NCBI RefSeq assembly: GCF_000336615.1
Contig: NZ_AOLW01000035.1
Span: 264,100-328,099 of the forward strand
Source of the DNA: Haloarcula amylolytica JCM 13557
GTDB lineage: Archaea > Halobacteriota > Halobacteria > Halobacteriales > Haloarculaceae
Reading direction: 5' to 3'
DNA: 64,000 nt
Below are positions 1 to 8,234 of this stretch, piece by piece. A model generated the notes under the pieces. That model saw only the letters and a program-made list of their open reading frames with translations, made no database searches and was not told the origin of the DNA. How positions within the stretch are numbered: the first letter of the stretch is position 1; every line of letters begins with the position of its first letter. A program made the position numbers and the translations under genes.

Positions 1-249
1 CATCGCGATGTCCCGGGCGCGCGGGCCGAGTTGGTTGACCACCTTCTCGCCGATGCGGATATCGCCCTCTGATTGCGTTTCCAGTCCCGCGACAATACGC
101 ATGAGCGTCGACTTCCCGCTCCCGGACGGACCGACGAAGACGATGAACTCGCCATCGCGGATGTCCAGCGAGACGTCGTCGACCGCGACGATTGACTTAT
201 CTCCTTCACCGAATCGCTTCGTAACGTCGTCGATTGTGATCTTTGCCAT
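1..249 (-). CDS. Sugar-type ABC transporter ATP-binding protein (N-terminal part, cut by window edge)
   Basis: N-terminal 83 residues of an ABC ATPase. It opens with MAKITIDDV and carries a Walker A motif GPSGSGKST at residues 40-48, followed by MRIVAGLE, as in MalK/UgpC-type ATPases of carbohydrate importers. The Walker B, signature and regulatory regions lie outside the window. The two permeases and the binding protein on the same strand just upstream make this the energising subunit of one CUT1-type importer. The start is the ATG at 249. The exact sugar cannot be read from this fragment. Confidence 0.93.
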   Translation of the reverse strand, partial: MAKITIDDVTKRFGEGDKSIVAVDDVSLDIRDGEFIVFVGPSGSGKSTLMRIVAGLETQSEGDIRIGEKVVNQLGPRARDIAM

Positions 250-340
250 TATCTTGCCTCCGATGTACGGCTAAGTGAAGCTACCGCCGCCGCAGGGGCG
301 TCGTTTGCGAGCGATACCTGTCGAGGTGTGGACAGCGTGG

Positions 341-1219
341 TCATTCTTTGATCACCACGCCGAAGCTGAGCCCGGCCGCGAGGTACTTGTTGACCGCGAT
401 GAGGAAGATGACGACCGGAACGATCATCGCTGTCGAGGCGGCCGCGAGCATCCCCCATTCGATCGAGCGCGAGCCGATGAACGAGTAGACGAACAGCGTC
501 ACCGGCACGGCCTCGAAGCTCGTCAGCACGAGCCCGAACAGCAGCTCGATCCACGCGAAGATGAAGCTGATGATGGCGACCGAGAAGATGCCGGGCTTGG
601 CCGCCGGCAGGACGACCTTCCTGAAGCCCTGGAACTGGGTCGCGCCGTCGACACGGGCCGCCTCTTCCAGCGTCTCGGGGATGCCGTCGAAGAACGCTTT
701 CATCACCCAGACGACAAGGGAGAGGTTGATGCTGACGTACATCAGTACCATCCCGATCCGCGTGTCGAACAGATTGAGCTCCCGGAAGATGATGAAGAAG
801 GGGAGCACGACGGCAATCGGCGGGAGCATCCGCGAGGAGAGTATCCACACGAGCACGTCCCGCTCCATCGGGATGTCGTACCGCGAGAGCACGTACGCGG
901 CGGGGACGCCGATCAACAGCACGAGGACGACCGACGCCGACACCATGACGAGGCTGTTGGCGAACGCCGCGACGAACCCGGAATCCTGGATCAACTGGAT
1001 GTAGTTGTACACCGTCGGCAGGAAGATCCAGTCCGGGGGCAGCGAATTCGCTGTTCCGGGGGGCTTCAGCGACATCGAAGCCAGCCAGTACAGCGGGAAC
1101 AGCACGATGAACGACCACGTCAGGAGAATCGTGTGTCGAACCACCGTGACGATGGTCTCACGCGTATCCTTGTCGAGTCGCTGTGACGCGGTCGCGGAGT
1201 CGCTATCTGTCGTCGCCAT
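341..1219 (-). CDS. ABC transporter permease, MalG-like
   Basis: Inner-membrane permease of about 292 residues with roughly six membrane spans. The cytoplasmic EAA loop is clear: EEAARVDGATQFQGFRKVVL, which docks onto the ATPase. It belongs to the MalG/UgpE family of carbohydrate importers. I chose the ATG at 1219 (MATTDSD) because it overlaps the stop of the upstream permease gene as TGATG; an in-frame start nine bases earlier is possible. A gap of about 90 bases with no gene separates it from the ATPase gene. Function as a sugar or polyol importer is inferred from family and operon. Confidence 0.93.
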   Translation of the reverse strand: MATTDSDSATASQRLDKDTRETIVTVVRHTILLTWSFIVLFPLYWLASMSLKPPGTANSLPPDWIFLPTVYNYIQLIQDSGFVAAFANSLVMVSASVVLVLLIGVPAAYVLSRYDIPMERDVLVWILSSRMLPPIAVVLPFFIIFRELNLFDTRIGMVLMYVSINLSLVVWVMKAFFDGIPETLEEAARVDGATQFQGFRKVVLPAAKPGIFSVAIISFIFAWIELLFGLVLTSFEAVPVTLFVYSFIGSRSIEWGMLAAASTAMIVPVVIFLIAVNKYLAAGLSFGVVIKE

Positions 1220-2151
1220 CAGTCCCACACCCCCTCGAAGCCGACCTTCGCAATGATGACGTTACACAGTGCAACGACGAGGACGAGGTAGACGACGGCG
1301 ATCGCTGCGGCCACGGTGATCTGGTTGTTGATGAACATCTGTTCGTAGATGTTGATGCTCACGAGCTGGGTCGCCGTCCCGGGGCCGCCGCCCGTGAGCC
1401 CGTACACCACGCCGAACGTCCGGAACAGGTCGATCAACCGGATGAGCGTCGCAACGAACACGACCGGCTTCATGTAGGGGATGATGACGTGGACGTAGCG
1501 CCGCCACATCGGCGCACCGTCGACGCGCGACGCCTCGATGAGCGTCTTCGGCACCGACGAGAGGCCGGCGTAGAAGATGATGAACATGAACGGCGTCCAG
1601 TTCCAGGCGTCAAGCAGGATCACCGTCAGCAACGGCACGTCCGAGAGGAAGTTCGGCGCGACGAACGGCGTGCCGGTGTTTATGACGTACGGAATGATGC
1701 CGATTTCGCTGTTCAGCATGATCCGGCCGATGGTCGCGAGCGAGACGGGCGCGACGGCCATCGGAATGATGAACAACACCCGGTAGAACGACTTCGCCCG
1801 GTCGGAGCCGACGCCGGCGACGAGCGCGGCCAGGACGAACCCGAGGATAGTTTCGAGGAGCAGCGCGCTGACGACGACAGTAATCGTAATGACGAACGAG
1901 TGGATCGCGCCGCCGCGGGTGAACGCCGTCTCGAAGTTGCGCAGCCCCACGAAATCAGCTGCGAATACATCGAGTGTCGGCTCCGCGATCAGGCTGAGAT
2001 ACAGGTCGTAGGCACCGGGGAAGAAGGTGATCATGATCATCACCAGCACCATCGGTGCCATGAACCAGTACGGGAGGTAGTCGTTCCACAGGTCCCGAAG
2101 CCTGGCGAAGGTCGATTTGGGTGCCGTTTCCGTTTGCGTTGGTGTACTCAT
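1219..2151 (-). CDS. ABC transporter permease, MalF-like
   Basis: Inner-membrane permease of 310 residues, partner of the MalG-like subunit. After a short polar N-terminus come about six hydrophobic segments. The EAA loop reads EASRVDGAPMWRRYVHVIIP near residues 210-230. Length and order (binding protein, MalF-like, MalG-like, ATPase) are standard for CUT1 sugar importers. It overlaps the next gene by one base (TGATG), so the two permeases are probably translationally coupled. Substrate is unknown; carbohydrate is inferred from family. Confidence 0.93.
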   Translation of the reverse strand: MSTPTQTETAPKSTFARLRDLWNDYLPYWFMAPMVLVMIMITFFPGAYDLYLSLIAEPTLDVFAADFVGLRNFETAFTRGGAIHSFVITITVVVSALLLETILGFVLAALVAGVGSDRAKSFYRVLFIIPMAVAPVSLATIGRIMLNSEIGIIPYVINTGTPFVAPNFLSDVPLLTVILLDAWNWTPFMFIIFYAGLSSVPKTLIEASRVDGAPMWRRYVHVIIPYMKPVVFVATLIRLIDLFRTFGVVYGLTGGGPGTATQLVSINIYEQMFINNQITVAAAIAVVYLVLVVALCNVIIAKVGFEGVWD

Positions 2152-2187
2152 TTGTGGGATGTGTTGTGGCTCGGGTATGGCTTCAGT

Positions 2188-3630
2188 TTAATTGCTGTAG
2201 ATGTCTTCTGCGATGGACGCCGCCTGGGTCATCGCCTCCTCGGCGGACTTCTGGCCGGCGATGGCGCGCTGCAGTTCCTCGGAGTACCGCTGGCCCCATT
2301 CGGGGTACTTCCGGTCGAACGGGTCCGGTGCCGCCGCTTGCAGGGATTCGAGGGTGACCTGTGCGAAGTTCTCGCCGACGCGAGAGCGGAACTCGTCGTT
2401 CTCCCAGACGGACTGTCGGACGGAGAAGGCGGCGTCGCCCTCGACGTGCATCCAGGTGTTGGTCGGCTGCGAGGACGCCCACACCATGAACAGGAACGCC
2501 TGCTCGGAGTTCTGGGCGTTTTTGGACGTGGAGATCTGCCAGTTGAACGCGTTGGGCGAGAACTGGCCGTCGGCCGGGCTGGGCACCTTCGCGATACCGA
2601 TAGTGTCCGCAACTGAGGAGTCAGAGCCGGTGAGTCCGGGCCAGAACAGGTTCGCGTCGGAGACGATGTGGCCGGCGCGCCCTTCCTGCATCGTCGAGAG
2701 CACGTCCGACCAGGTCTGCGTGGACGCGCCTTCGGGACCGTAGTCCTGCAGCAGGCTGACGTACCACTCCGCGGCGTTGATGACGCCGTCGGAGTCGAGG
2801 CCGGAATCGTCCGGGAAACTGTCCCAGAGCTCCGCGCCGTTCTGGCGCAGGAACGTGTTCAGGATGTAGATGTTCATCCCGTACCCCTTGTCGCCACGGC
2901 CGACGGTGCCGACGACGTCCGATTCGTTCTCGTGGATGGCCTGTGCGTTCTGACGGAACTCTTCGAGCGTCTCCGCGACCTCCAGGTCGTGCTTGTCGTA
3001 GAGGTCTTTGCGGTAGAACTGCGTCTGGACTTCGACGGTAATCGGCATTCCCGTCCATGTGTCGCTGTAGCCACCACCGTGGGCCTGCCACCGCGACGCC
3101 TCGAAGAGGTCGTCGGGCTCGTACCAGTCCTCGTCGAAGAGGCTGTCGTCGTCGAAGAACGGGTCGAGCGGCTGGATCCAGCCTTCCTCGCGGAACTGGT
3201 TGACGACCTGATCCATGTAGAAAACGTCGAACTGCCCGGCGCCGGTACTGACGTCCGTCTGGCGCTTGGTCCGGAACTGCTGTTCGGGCAGGACGTTCCA
3301 GACGACGTCGATCCCAGTCAGTTCCTCGAAGACGGGGACTGCGGGCTTGATGGCTGAAACCCAGGGGTGCTGGACGGCCCCGATGTTGATCGAGGACCCC
3401 TCGAACTGTCGCCAGTCGATATCGGCGTCCTCGTACTCGCTGAGCGGAATCGCGAGCTCGCCATCGCTTCCGTCGGTGCTGGTTCCGCCATCGCTACCAT
3501 CACTACCCCCACTTGAGCCGTCACTTCCGCTCCCATCTGAGCCATCGCCGCCTCGTGTACAGCCAGCGAGACCGCTGAGTAGTCCGACACCTGTCGCTTT
3601 CAGAAACGTCCGCCTGTTGGAGTTGGTCAT
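2188..3630 (-). CDS. Extracellular solute-binding lipoprotein of sugar ABC importer
   Basis: Binding protein of about 480 residues for the downstream permeases. From the ATG at 3630 it begins MTNSNRRTFLKATG, a twin-arginine signal, followed by a lipobox LAGC with the lipid-bearing Cys at residue 24 and then a Gly/Ser/Asp-rich linker typical of haloarchaeal lipoproteins. The mature part is a family 1 solute-binding fold with a Trp-rich ligand region. A GTG at 3648 in frame is a longer alternative start, but the Tat motif sits correctly with the ATG. A TATA-like element (CTTTATTATG on the minus strand, about 3665-3674) precedes it. It is first gene of the importer operon; ligand unknown. Confidence 0.93.
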   Translation of the reverse strand: MTNSNRRTFLKATGVGLLSGLAGCTRGGDGSDGSGSDGSSGGSDGSDGGTSTDGSDGELAIPLSEYEDADIDWRQFEGSSINIGAVQHPWVSAIKPAVPVFEELTGIDVVWNVLPEQQFRTKRQTDVSTGAGQFDVFYMDQVVNQFREEGWIQPLDPFFDDDSLFDEDWYEPDDLFEASRWQAHGGGYSDTWTGMPITVEVQTQFYRKDLYDKHDLEVAETLEEFRQNAQAIHENESDVVGTVGRGDKGYGMNIYILNTFLRQNGAELWDSFPDDSGLDSDGVINAAEWYVSLLQDYGPEGASTQTWSDVLSTMQEGRAGHIVSDANLFWPGLTGSDSSVADTIGIAKVPSPADGQFSPNAFNWQISTSKNAQNSEQAFLFMVWASSQPTNTWMHVEGDAAFSVRQSVWENDEFRSRVGENFAQVTLESLQAAAPDPFDRKYPEWGQRYSEELQRAIAGQKSAEEAMTQAASIAEDIYSN

Positions 3631-3830
3631 GCCAGTTTGCCTCGTCACTACCGAATTACCGATGCATAATAAAGGTAATCATCTGTAAGGTAGAATACCC
3701 ATCTCACTGGGGGAGATCCGATGGTTTGCAGTACTAGGACGCCTCTATCTACGAATTCCTCTGTCGCCCGATTACGGGAGACCGTGGCAAGATTTTAATA
3801 CGCGGTCCGAAAACATCGATAGTACGGATC
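3631..3830. other. Divergent promoter region between sugar importer and dehydrogenase
   Basis: No gene is seen. The stretch separates the importer operon (minus strand) from the dehydrogenase side (plus strand). A minus-strand TATA-like element lies at about 3665-3674 and a plus-strand one (ATTTTAATAC) at about 3792-3801. I found no copy here of the CTGTTC-N9-GAACAG palindrome that flanks the nearby IclR gene. Confidence 0.5.
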
Positions 3831-3977
3831 GTGGCTGAGTCCGCTGTGTGCGTCCAGCTCGGCTGGACCAGTGACAACGGGCTACGGCCCAGACCACCCA
3901 TGACCCGACCCACACCAACTCACGACCGAGGTACTGCTGTAGTGACGACCGCGACCCGACCGTCGGAGGACGACTGA
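3831..3977 (+). CDS. Possible 48-residue leader ORF coupled to the dehydrogenase
   Basis: A short open frame starts with GTG at 3831, about 30 bases downstream of the TATA-like element near 3797, where a leaderless transcript could begin. It encodes about 48 residues rich in Thr, Pro and Arg (start VAESAVCVQLGW, end RPSEDD) and stops at TGATG, sharing one base with the dehydrogenase ATG. Position and coupling suggest a translated leader, but composition is not typical of a haloarchaeal protein. It may be no more than the 5' untranslated region. Confidence 0.22.
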   Translation: MAESAVCVQLGWTSDNGLRPRPPMTRPTPTHDRGTAVVTTATRPSEDD

Positions 3978-5011
3978 TGCGCGCCAGCACGTTGACCGAT
4001 GTCGGCGAAATTACCGTCGAAGAGCGTGACCGACCGGACCCTGCGGATGACGAGGTTCTCGTGCAGGTCGGCGCCTGTAGCGTCTGCATGACCGACTATC
4101 ATATGTACCACGGTACCTTCGCCGCAGAGACACCGCTGGTCCTGGGCCACGAAGGTGCCGGGACCGTTGCGGAAGTCGGTGCCGACGTTGAGGGCTTCGC
4201 GGTCGGAGACCGCGTCGCAATCAACCCCACCGTCCCCTGTAACGCCTGCTCGTACTGCAAGAAGGGTGAGACGCACCTCTGTGAGAACAACACGAGCATC
4301 GGCGGTGCCGGTGACACCATCCTCGACGGTGCCTTCGCTGAATACGTCCGCGTCCCGGCGATCAACGTCGAGGACATCGGCGAGATATCATTCGAACGGG
4401 CCGCGCTCGCCGAACCGCTCGCCTGCTGTGTCCACGGCGTCGAGCAGACTGAGATCAAACCGGGAGACAGTGTCGGTATTATCGGCGCTGGCCCGATCGG
4501 CTTGCTGCTCCTGCAGGCGTTCCGCAATGCGGGCGCTGCCCCAATCGTGGTTTCCGAACTCGATGACGAACGGCGAGAGCTGGCTGCCGACCTCGGCGCA
4601 GATGCCGTCGTCGACCCCAACGACGAAGATCCCGAGGAAGCGATCCCTGCGGCGGCCGGCGGACCGGTCGACGTCGGCGCCGAGGCTATCGGGCTCGTCC
4701 CGACAATCAAGCAGGCCAACGCTGTGACCGCGCCCGGCGGCTCGACACTCATCTTCGGTGTCCCTGACCAAGAAGCGACAATGGAAATCAGCCCGTTCGA
4801 TGTCTTCTTCGACGAGGTCGACTACCGCGGCTCGTTCTCCCTGACGACCGAGGACTTCGAGCGAGCGATAACACTGCTCAGACACGAACGCATCGACGCC
4901 GAGACGCTCATCACCGAACGTATCGGGCTCGACGATCTCCCGACAGCGTTTGAACGGATGGGCAACGCTGAGGGGCTGAAGAAAGTAGTCGTTCCAGGGG
5001 ACGCCGAGTGA
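3977..5011 (+). CDS. Zn-dependent medium-chain dehydrogenase (sugar/polyol alcohol dehydrogenase type)
   Basis: A 344-residue NAD(P)-dependent zinc alcohol dehydrogenase resembling sorbitol, threonine and sugar dehydrogenases. Catalytic zinc ligands are Cys37, His58 and Glu59 (GHEGAGTV); the structural zinc site has Cys88, Cys91, Cys94 and Cys102. The Rossmann motif GIIGAGPIGLLL follows near residue 165. It lies divergent from a sugar ABC importer and is followed by an aldolase remnant and an IclR regulator, so oxidation of an imported sugar or polyol is likely. Its stop overlaps a GTG that opened the aldolase frame (GTGA). Substrate not deducible. Confidence 0.9.
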   Translation: MRASTLTDVGEITVEERDRPDPADDEVLVQVGACSVCMTDYHMYHGTFAAETPLVLGHEGAGTVAEVGADVEGFAVGDRVAINPTVPCNACSYCKKGETHLCENNTSIGGAGDTILDGAFAEYVRVPAINVEDIGEISFERAALAEPLACCVHGVEQTEIKPGDSVGIIGAGPIGLLLLQAFRNAGAAPIVVSELDDERRELAADLGADAVVDPNDEDPEEAIPAAAGGPVDVGAEAIGLVPTIKQANAVTAPGGSTLIFGVPDQEATMEISPFDVFFDEVDYRGSFSLTTEDFERAITLLRHERIDAETLITERIGLDDLPTAFERMGNAEGLKKVVVPGDAE

Positions 5012-5179
5012 GCGAGTACGACCTCCTCGATACTGTCCGGAAACGCGGTCCTCGTGGCGCTTGACCACGGTATCGGTATGGAAGCAATTCACGGACTCGA
5101 ACAGTACAGTCCACACTTGATGCTGTGTCCTGCAACCGGCTGCGATCACAATAGGGCTGAAGTGACCTTGCAGGTCTGA
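5008..5179 (+). pseudogene. 5' remnant of a class I (DeoC/FbaB-type) aldolase gene
   Basis: Starting at a GTG that overlaps the dehydrogenase stop, the frame reads SEYDLLDTVRKRG and hits a stop. A +1 shift restores a recognisable aldolase N-terminus: GNAVLVALDHGIGMEAIHGL, matching the (V/A)(M/L)DHG segment of archaeal class I fructose-bisphosphate/DhnA-type aldolases. After about 50 codons similarity ends at a stop near 5177, and the rest (normally 250 or more codons) is absent. So an aldolase once followed the dehydrogenase in the same operon and has decayed by frameshift and deletion. Family call rests on one short motif. Confidence 0.6.
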
Positions 5180-5337
5180 CATGAGTCTTCTATACACGCT
5201 AGCGAATTGGATTGGGAGCGACCGCGATTGTTCTGGAGAGAAGAACGAATAAATTTCGACAGTCGGAACTCGTAGCGATCCAGAAAATAGTGATAAATGA
5301 TGTAGAATATCTTCTGGGCCTACTGCACATGCTCCCA

Positions 5338-5360
5338 CCTGTTCTGCTCTAGTGAACAGG
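5338..5360. promoter_or_regulatory. Palindrome CCTGTTC-N9-GAACAGG upstream of the IclR gene
   Basis: Perfect 7-bp arms separated by nine bases, ending 31 bases before the IclR ATG at 5392. A second copy with the same core and spacing, CTGTTC-N9-GAACAG, lies beyond the gene at 6411-6431. Symmetric site, spacing and position fit an operator for a dimeric regulator, probably autoregulation by the IclR protein. That assignment is inference. Confidence 0.5.
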
Positions 5361-5391
5361 CTTTTGTCGCGGCGGGCCGAAACGACGGTCA

Positions 5392-6159
5392 ATGACCGAC
5401 GAACCACAGTATGCAGTCGAAGCAACCCAGACATCGGTGGCTATCCTCGAAGCGCTTGTCGACGCGAAGGGGCCTGTCGGCGTTACAGAACTTGCCAATA
5501 TCGTCGGGGTTTCCAAGAGCGTCGCCCATAACCACCTCTCGACGTTGCGTGCGGCCGGATACGTGGTCAAGCGCGCAGAGAAATATGAGGCGTCGCTCCG
5601 CCCGTTGTCTCTCGGTGAGCGAACGCGTGATGGACTCAGTTTCTATCAGGCGGCGAAACAACAACTGGACAATCTCGCGGCGGCAACAGGGGAGACAGCG
5701 ACACTGTTCGTCCTTGAGGAAACGGCCGGTGTCCCGGTGTCGATCTCCGAACCCGAGGACGGCTGGTCAGTCCCGTTCCACGCGGGCGAACGGTTGCCAC
5801 TCCATGTCAACGCTCCGGGAAAGGCACTGCTGTCGTCGCTCCCGAGTGATCGCGTCGAATCGGTTCTCTATGGAAGAGAGCTTGTCGCACCGACTGACGC
5901 AACTCTCGTCGATCCAGACGAACTCATCGAGGAACTGCGCCGGGTTCGGGATGACGGCATTGCGTTCTGTAGAGGAGAACAGTACGAGGGGATTATCGGT
6001 GTTGCCGCCCCGCTCCCTGACGTCAGTGGTGATCGGATCGCTGCACTGGGCATCTGTGGCCCCGTCGAGCGTTTGAACGGCCGATACCTCAGGGAAGATA
6101 TCACCGGGCAAGTCCTCAGCACGACAAAATCCATTCAGGTGGCCCTTACATCGAATTGA
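5392..6159 (+). CDS. IclR-family transcriptional regulator
   Basis: A 255-residue regulator. Residues about 10-65 form a winged helix-turn-helix (recognition region VSKSVAHNHLSTLRAAGYV), and residues about 80-250 form the IclR effector-binding domain with LHVNAPGKALLSSL and GIIGVAAPLPD, both characteristic. It sits beside a sugar ABC importer and a sugar/polyol dehydrogenase and is the likely regulator of that pathway, comparable in kind to IclR-type sugar regulators of other haloarchaea. Palindromic candidate operators flank it at 5338-5360 and 6411-6431. Effector unknown. Confidence 0.92.
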   Translation: MTDEPQYAVEATQTSVAILEALVDAKGPVGVTELANIVGVSKSVAHNHLSTLRAAGYVVKRAEKYEASLRPLSLGERTRDGLSFYQAAKQQLDNLAAATGETATLFVLEETAGVPVSISEPEDGWSVPFHAGERLPLHVNAPGKALLSSLPSDRVESVLYGRELVAPTDATLVDPDELIEELRRVRDDGIAFCRGEQYEGIIGVAAPLPDVSGDRIAALGICGPVERLNGRYLREDITGQVLSTTKSIQVALTSN

Positions 6160-6766
6160 TGGGTTCCTGAATAACGGGCGTACTACTGTTATTCTATTCT
6201 GTCGGTGGCCGCCATCGGAATGGACGAACGCCCTCACTGCCACACACCGCTACCGGCGACGCCTGACCTTCGTGCGTCGAAAAGATAGTTCGCGGTCACC
6301 TCGGCATCAGAAGTAATCTCGCGAAGGAGTCGCGGATCACTTTATTCCCCCTCTGTACTGACTGTGAGATTAAGCACCATCGTGTGAGTGCTACTGCTGT
6401 CGATCGCGTGCTGTTCTCTATAACAGAACAGGCTGCAGGATTGAACAGCGAGGTGTTGTGGGGACAGTCCCACCGACTACAACAGCGGCTATTGGTCTCT
6501 AACTCACGCCCACCGCTAATATGAATATATAATTGATACACTTCAAGTCATATATTTCAAAATTGGGTATGGAATTGCTAGATATACGTCTATTTCACCC
6601 AAGTCTGTATATCTCACACGCAACGTCTGATCTTCCACGGAAGTAGATAGCTCTGATGGGTATCGCTACGAGACGACGCAGCACCAGATAACTATTGCAA
6701 CCGTGACCCTGTCAGAGACGGAGACATACGGTTTCCGCGGGAACTGCAGGAAAACCGACTGTGCTC
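6160..6766. other. 607-bp gap between two convergent genes; holds a palindrome, no convincing gene
   Basis: The IclR gene ends at 6159 and the HEAT-repeat gene ends at 6767 on the other strand, so this gap needs no promoter, yet it is long. The part from about 6520 to 6720 is A+T-rich. It contains the palindrome at 6411-6431, with an extra GAACAG half-site about 12 bases further on. An 81-codon minus-strand frame (6296-6541) has no recognisable features. A lost gene or a small RNA controlled by the palindrome is possible. Confidence 0.4.
6411..6431. promoter_or_regulatory. Second palindrome CTGTTC-N9-GAACAG, with TATA-like centre
   Basis: Perfect inverted repeat (CTGTTCT, CTATAAC, AGAACAG) with the same core and nine-base spacing as the site before the IclR gene. 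The centre CTATAAC resembles a promoter element, so binding could block transcription start. No gene is evident on either side, so the target transcript is unknown. Confidence 0.4.
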
Positions 6767-7771
6767 TCACAATGGGGTGCCACAGCCAGGGCACAGCGGG
6801 GGGCCGGATTCGGGGAGCGAAAGCCCGCAGTGTGGGCATCCGTCATCGCCTTCCAGCGTCCGGATCTCCGAGACAATGTCGGATGTCTGCGTGCGGATTG
6901 CATCTCTCGCGGCTATTCCTGTGAAGCCATCAGCAGGTTCCGCCCCGCGATACTGGGAGAGAGCGAACTGGGCTCGCTCGGCAACAAACTCCTCGTCCAC
7001 AGTGAACTCTTCGAGTTGTGCGTCCGGGAACGCTTCCACGCTCTTAGTGCCAGCAAGCAACCCCAGCGCTTCGGCTGCCCGCCCGCGGACGTATCTGCTT
7101 TCGTCTTCGAGACATGAGACGAGTGCTTCCCTGGCGTCTGTAAGCCGTTCGGGACACGCAGAGCCGATAACGACGAGAGCTGTGCTCAGGTGATATCGAA
7201 CCAGTTCGCTGTCCGCTCGAAGATGCTCGGCGAGCGAGTCGACCTGATAGCGGAGTCTGTCGGGACGGCCCATGGCGACGTGGGCCAGCGCCTTCGCCAA
7301 TTTCTCCCTAACTTCTGGTTTGTCGAACTCCAGGCCGATGCGCAGGTCTGCCACGACCTCAGGCGAGACGACGGCATCGGGATGGTCGACGGCGACGTAG
7401 CCCAGCGCCTCTGCACACCGGGCGCGAACGTAGTAGAACTCCGACTCATCCGCCAGTCGCTCGGCAAGCGTCGGGACAACCGGAACCACGCTGTCCGGCG
7501 CGCTCTCGCTGACCGTGACGAACAATTTCGCTGTCGTGAGCCGTGTCGGCCGCTCGCTGTTCTGCAAAAACTCAGTGAGCGACGCCAGCACGCCATCGAA
7601 CAGTTCCGGCTGGTCGTCAGCAGCCGCTTTGAGTGACCGCAAGCACGCCTGTTGGTCAGCCGCTCCGGCCGTCGAAAGCCGCTCGAGTACTGTCAGTGCG
7701 TCAGCTTTCTCTCCTTGTTCGAGTAACGTCACAATCTCTGAATCTGGAGGTGCACCGGATTGGTCGTCCAT
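6767..7771 (-). CDS. HEAT-repeat protein with C-terminal zinc ribbon
   Basis: About 334 residues built mostly of paired helices in the HEAT/armadillo style (recurring patterns such as ALGYVAVDHPDAV, KALAHVAMGRPDRL, ALVVIGSACPERL), an adaptor solenoid. The C-terminus ends in a zinc ribbon with two Cys-X2-Cys pairs, CPHCG and CPGCG, typical of haloarchaeal cytoplasmic adaptors. I prefer the ATG at 7771 (MDDQSG); a GTG at 7804 is an alternative. It is divergent from the lactate-utilisation genes and no function can be assigned beyond protein or nucleic-acid binding. Confidence 0.8.
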   Translation of the reverse strand: MDDQSGAPPDSEIVTLLEQGEKADALTVLERLSTAGAADQQACLRSLKAAADDQPELFDGVLASLTEFLQNSERPTRLTTAKLFVTVSESAPDSVVPVVPTLAERLADESEFYYVRARCAEALGYVAVDHPDAVVSPEVVADLRIGLEFDKPEVREKLAKALAHVAMGRPDRLRYQVDSLAEHLRADSELVRYHLSTALVVIGSACPERLTDAREALVSCLEDESRYVRGRAAEALGLLAGTKSVEAFPDAQLEEFTVDEEFVAERAQFALSQYRGAEPADGFTGIAARDAIRTQTSDIVSEIRTLEGDDGCPHCGLSLPESGPPLCPGCGTPL

Positions 7772-7894
7772 CGGTCCGTTGTCTGCGTTTCTCGGAGAAC
7801 CCACAAAACCCCTTGCCTCCCGGGTATTACTCGATCCGAAAACAACCGCTCACCGTTGAAGCTGTGATACCGCTATTAACGCAGTATATGGTAA

Positions 7895-7913
7895 TGTATC
7901 TGTGATAGATACA
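7895..7913. promoter_or_regulatory. Palindrome TGTATCT-N5-AGATACA upstream of lutC
   Basis: Perfect 7-bp inverted repeat around GTGAT in the gap between the HEAT-repeat gene and lutC. It lies only 14 bases from a second, unrelated palindrome (7928-7950). Candidate operator for either divergent promoter, or a transcript hairpin. Confidence 0.4.
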
Positions 7914-7927
7914 CTTCTATATGAGTG

Positions 7928-7950
7928 ATATCGGTAGAGAGTACCGATAT
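7928..7950. promoter_or_regulatory. Palindrome ATATCGGTA-N5-TACCGATAT upstream of lutC
   Basis: Perfect 9-bp arms around GAGAG, the strongest symmetric site in this gap. The rest of the 463-bp gap (7772-8234) holds the first palindrome, the MITE-like element at 8036-8121 and a TATA-like AAACTAAATG about 32 bases before the lutC start. The regulator is not identifiable. Confidence 0.45.
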
Positions 7951-8035
7951 TTGGATGTGTTGGTGTGGCGGATATATTAATCCGCTTACATCGGGCGAGT
8001 GGCAATATAAGTAAATACAGTAACTGTCTGCTGAT

Positions 8036-8121
8036 CTATAGTAACAATTGAAACGATTTACACACTGATCGCACTGCCGTCGTGCGATCAGGTGTGCATT
8101 GATTTTCAATGGCTACTATAG
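8036..8121. repeat. MITE-like 86-bp hairpin element, copy 1
   Basis: The element starts and ends with CTATAG. The outer arms (CTATAGTAACAATTGAAA and the inverted complement of TTTTCAATGGCTACTATAG) nearly match, and the inner arms TGATCGCAC and GTGCGATCA match exactly around TGCCGTC, so the whole 86 bp can fold into one long hairpin. Copy 2 at 21228-21313 has the same length and differs at two positions. It has no coding capacity; the frames crossing it are not genes. It separates the candidate operators from the lutC start. No parent transposase is present in the window. Confidence 0.8.
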
Positions 8122-8234
8122 TAAAACGATGCCCAGCGTAGCTGGATATACGCGGCAGCCCACTGGATTTATCGGACTTCCGCCCGTTTCAGACAAAAAC
8201 TAAATGATGATGTAGGTTTTCGGTTCGCGCATAG

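Noticed and set aside
1183-2616. Long plus-strand frame (477 codons) across the permease genes
   Set aside because: It runs antisense to genes with clear ABC permease and binding-protein motifs; such shadow frames are expected in high-GC haloarchaeal DNA.
6296-6541. 81-codon minus-strand frame in the gap after the IclR gene
   Set aside because: No motif, no promoter, and composition unlike haloarchaeal proteins; kept only as part of the gap description.
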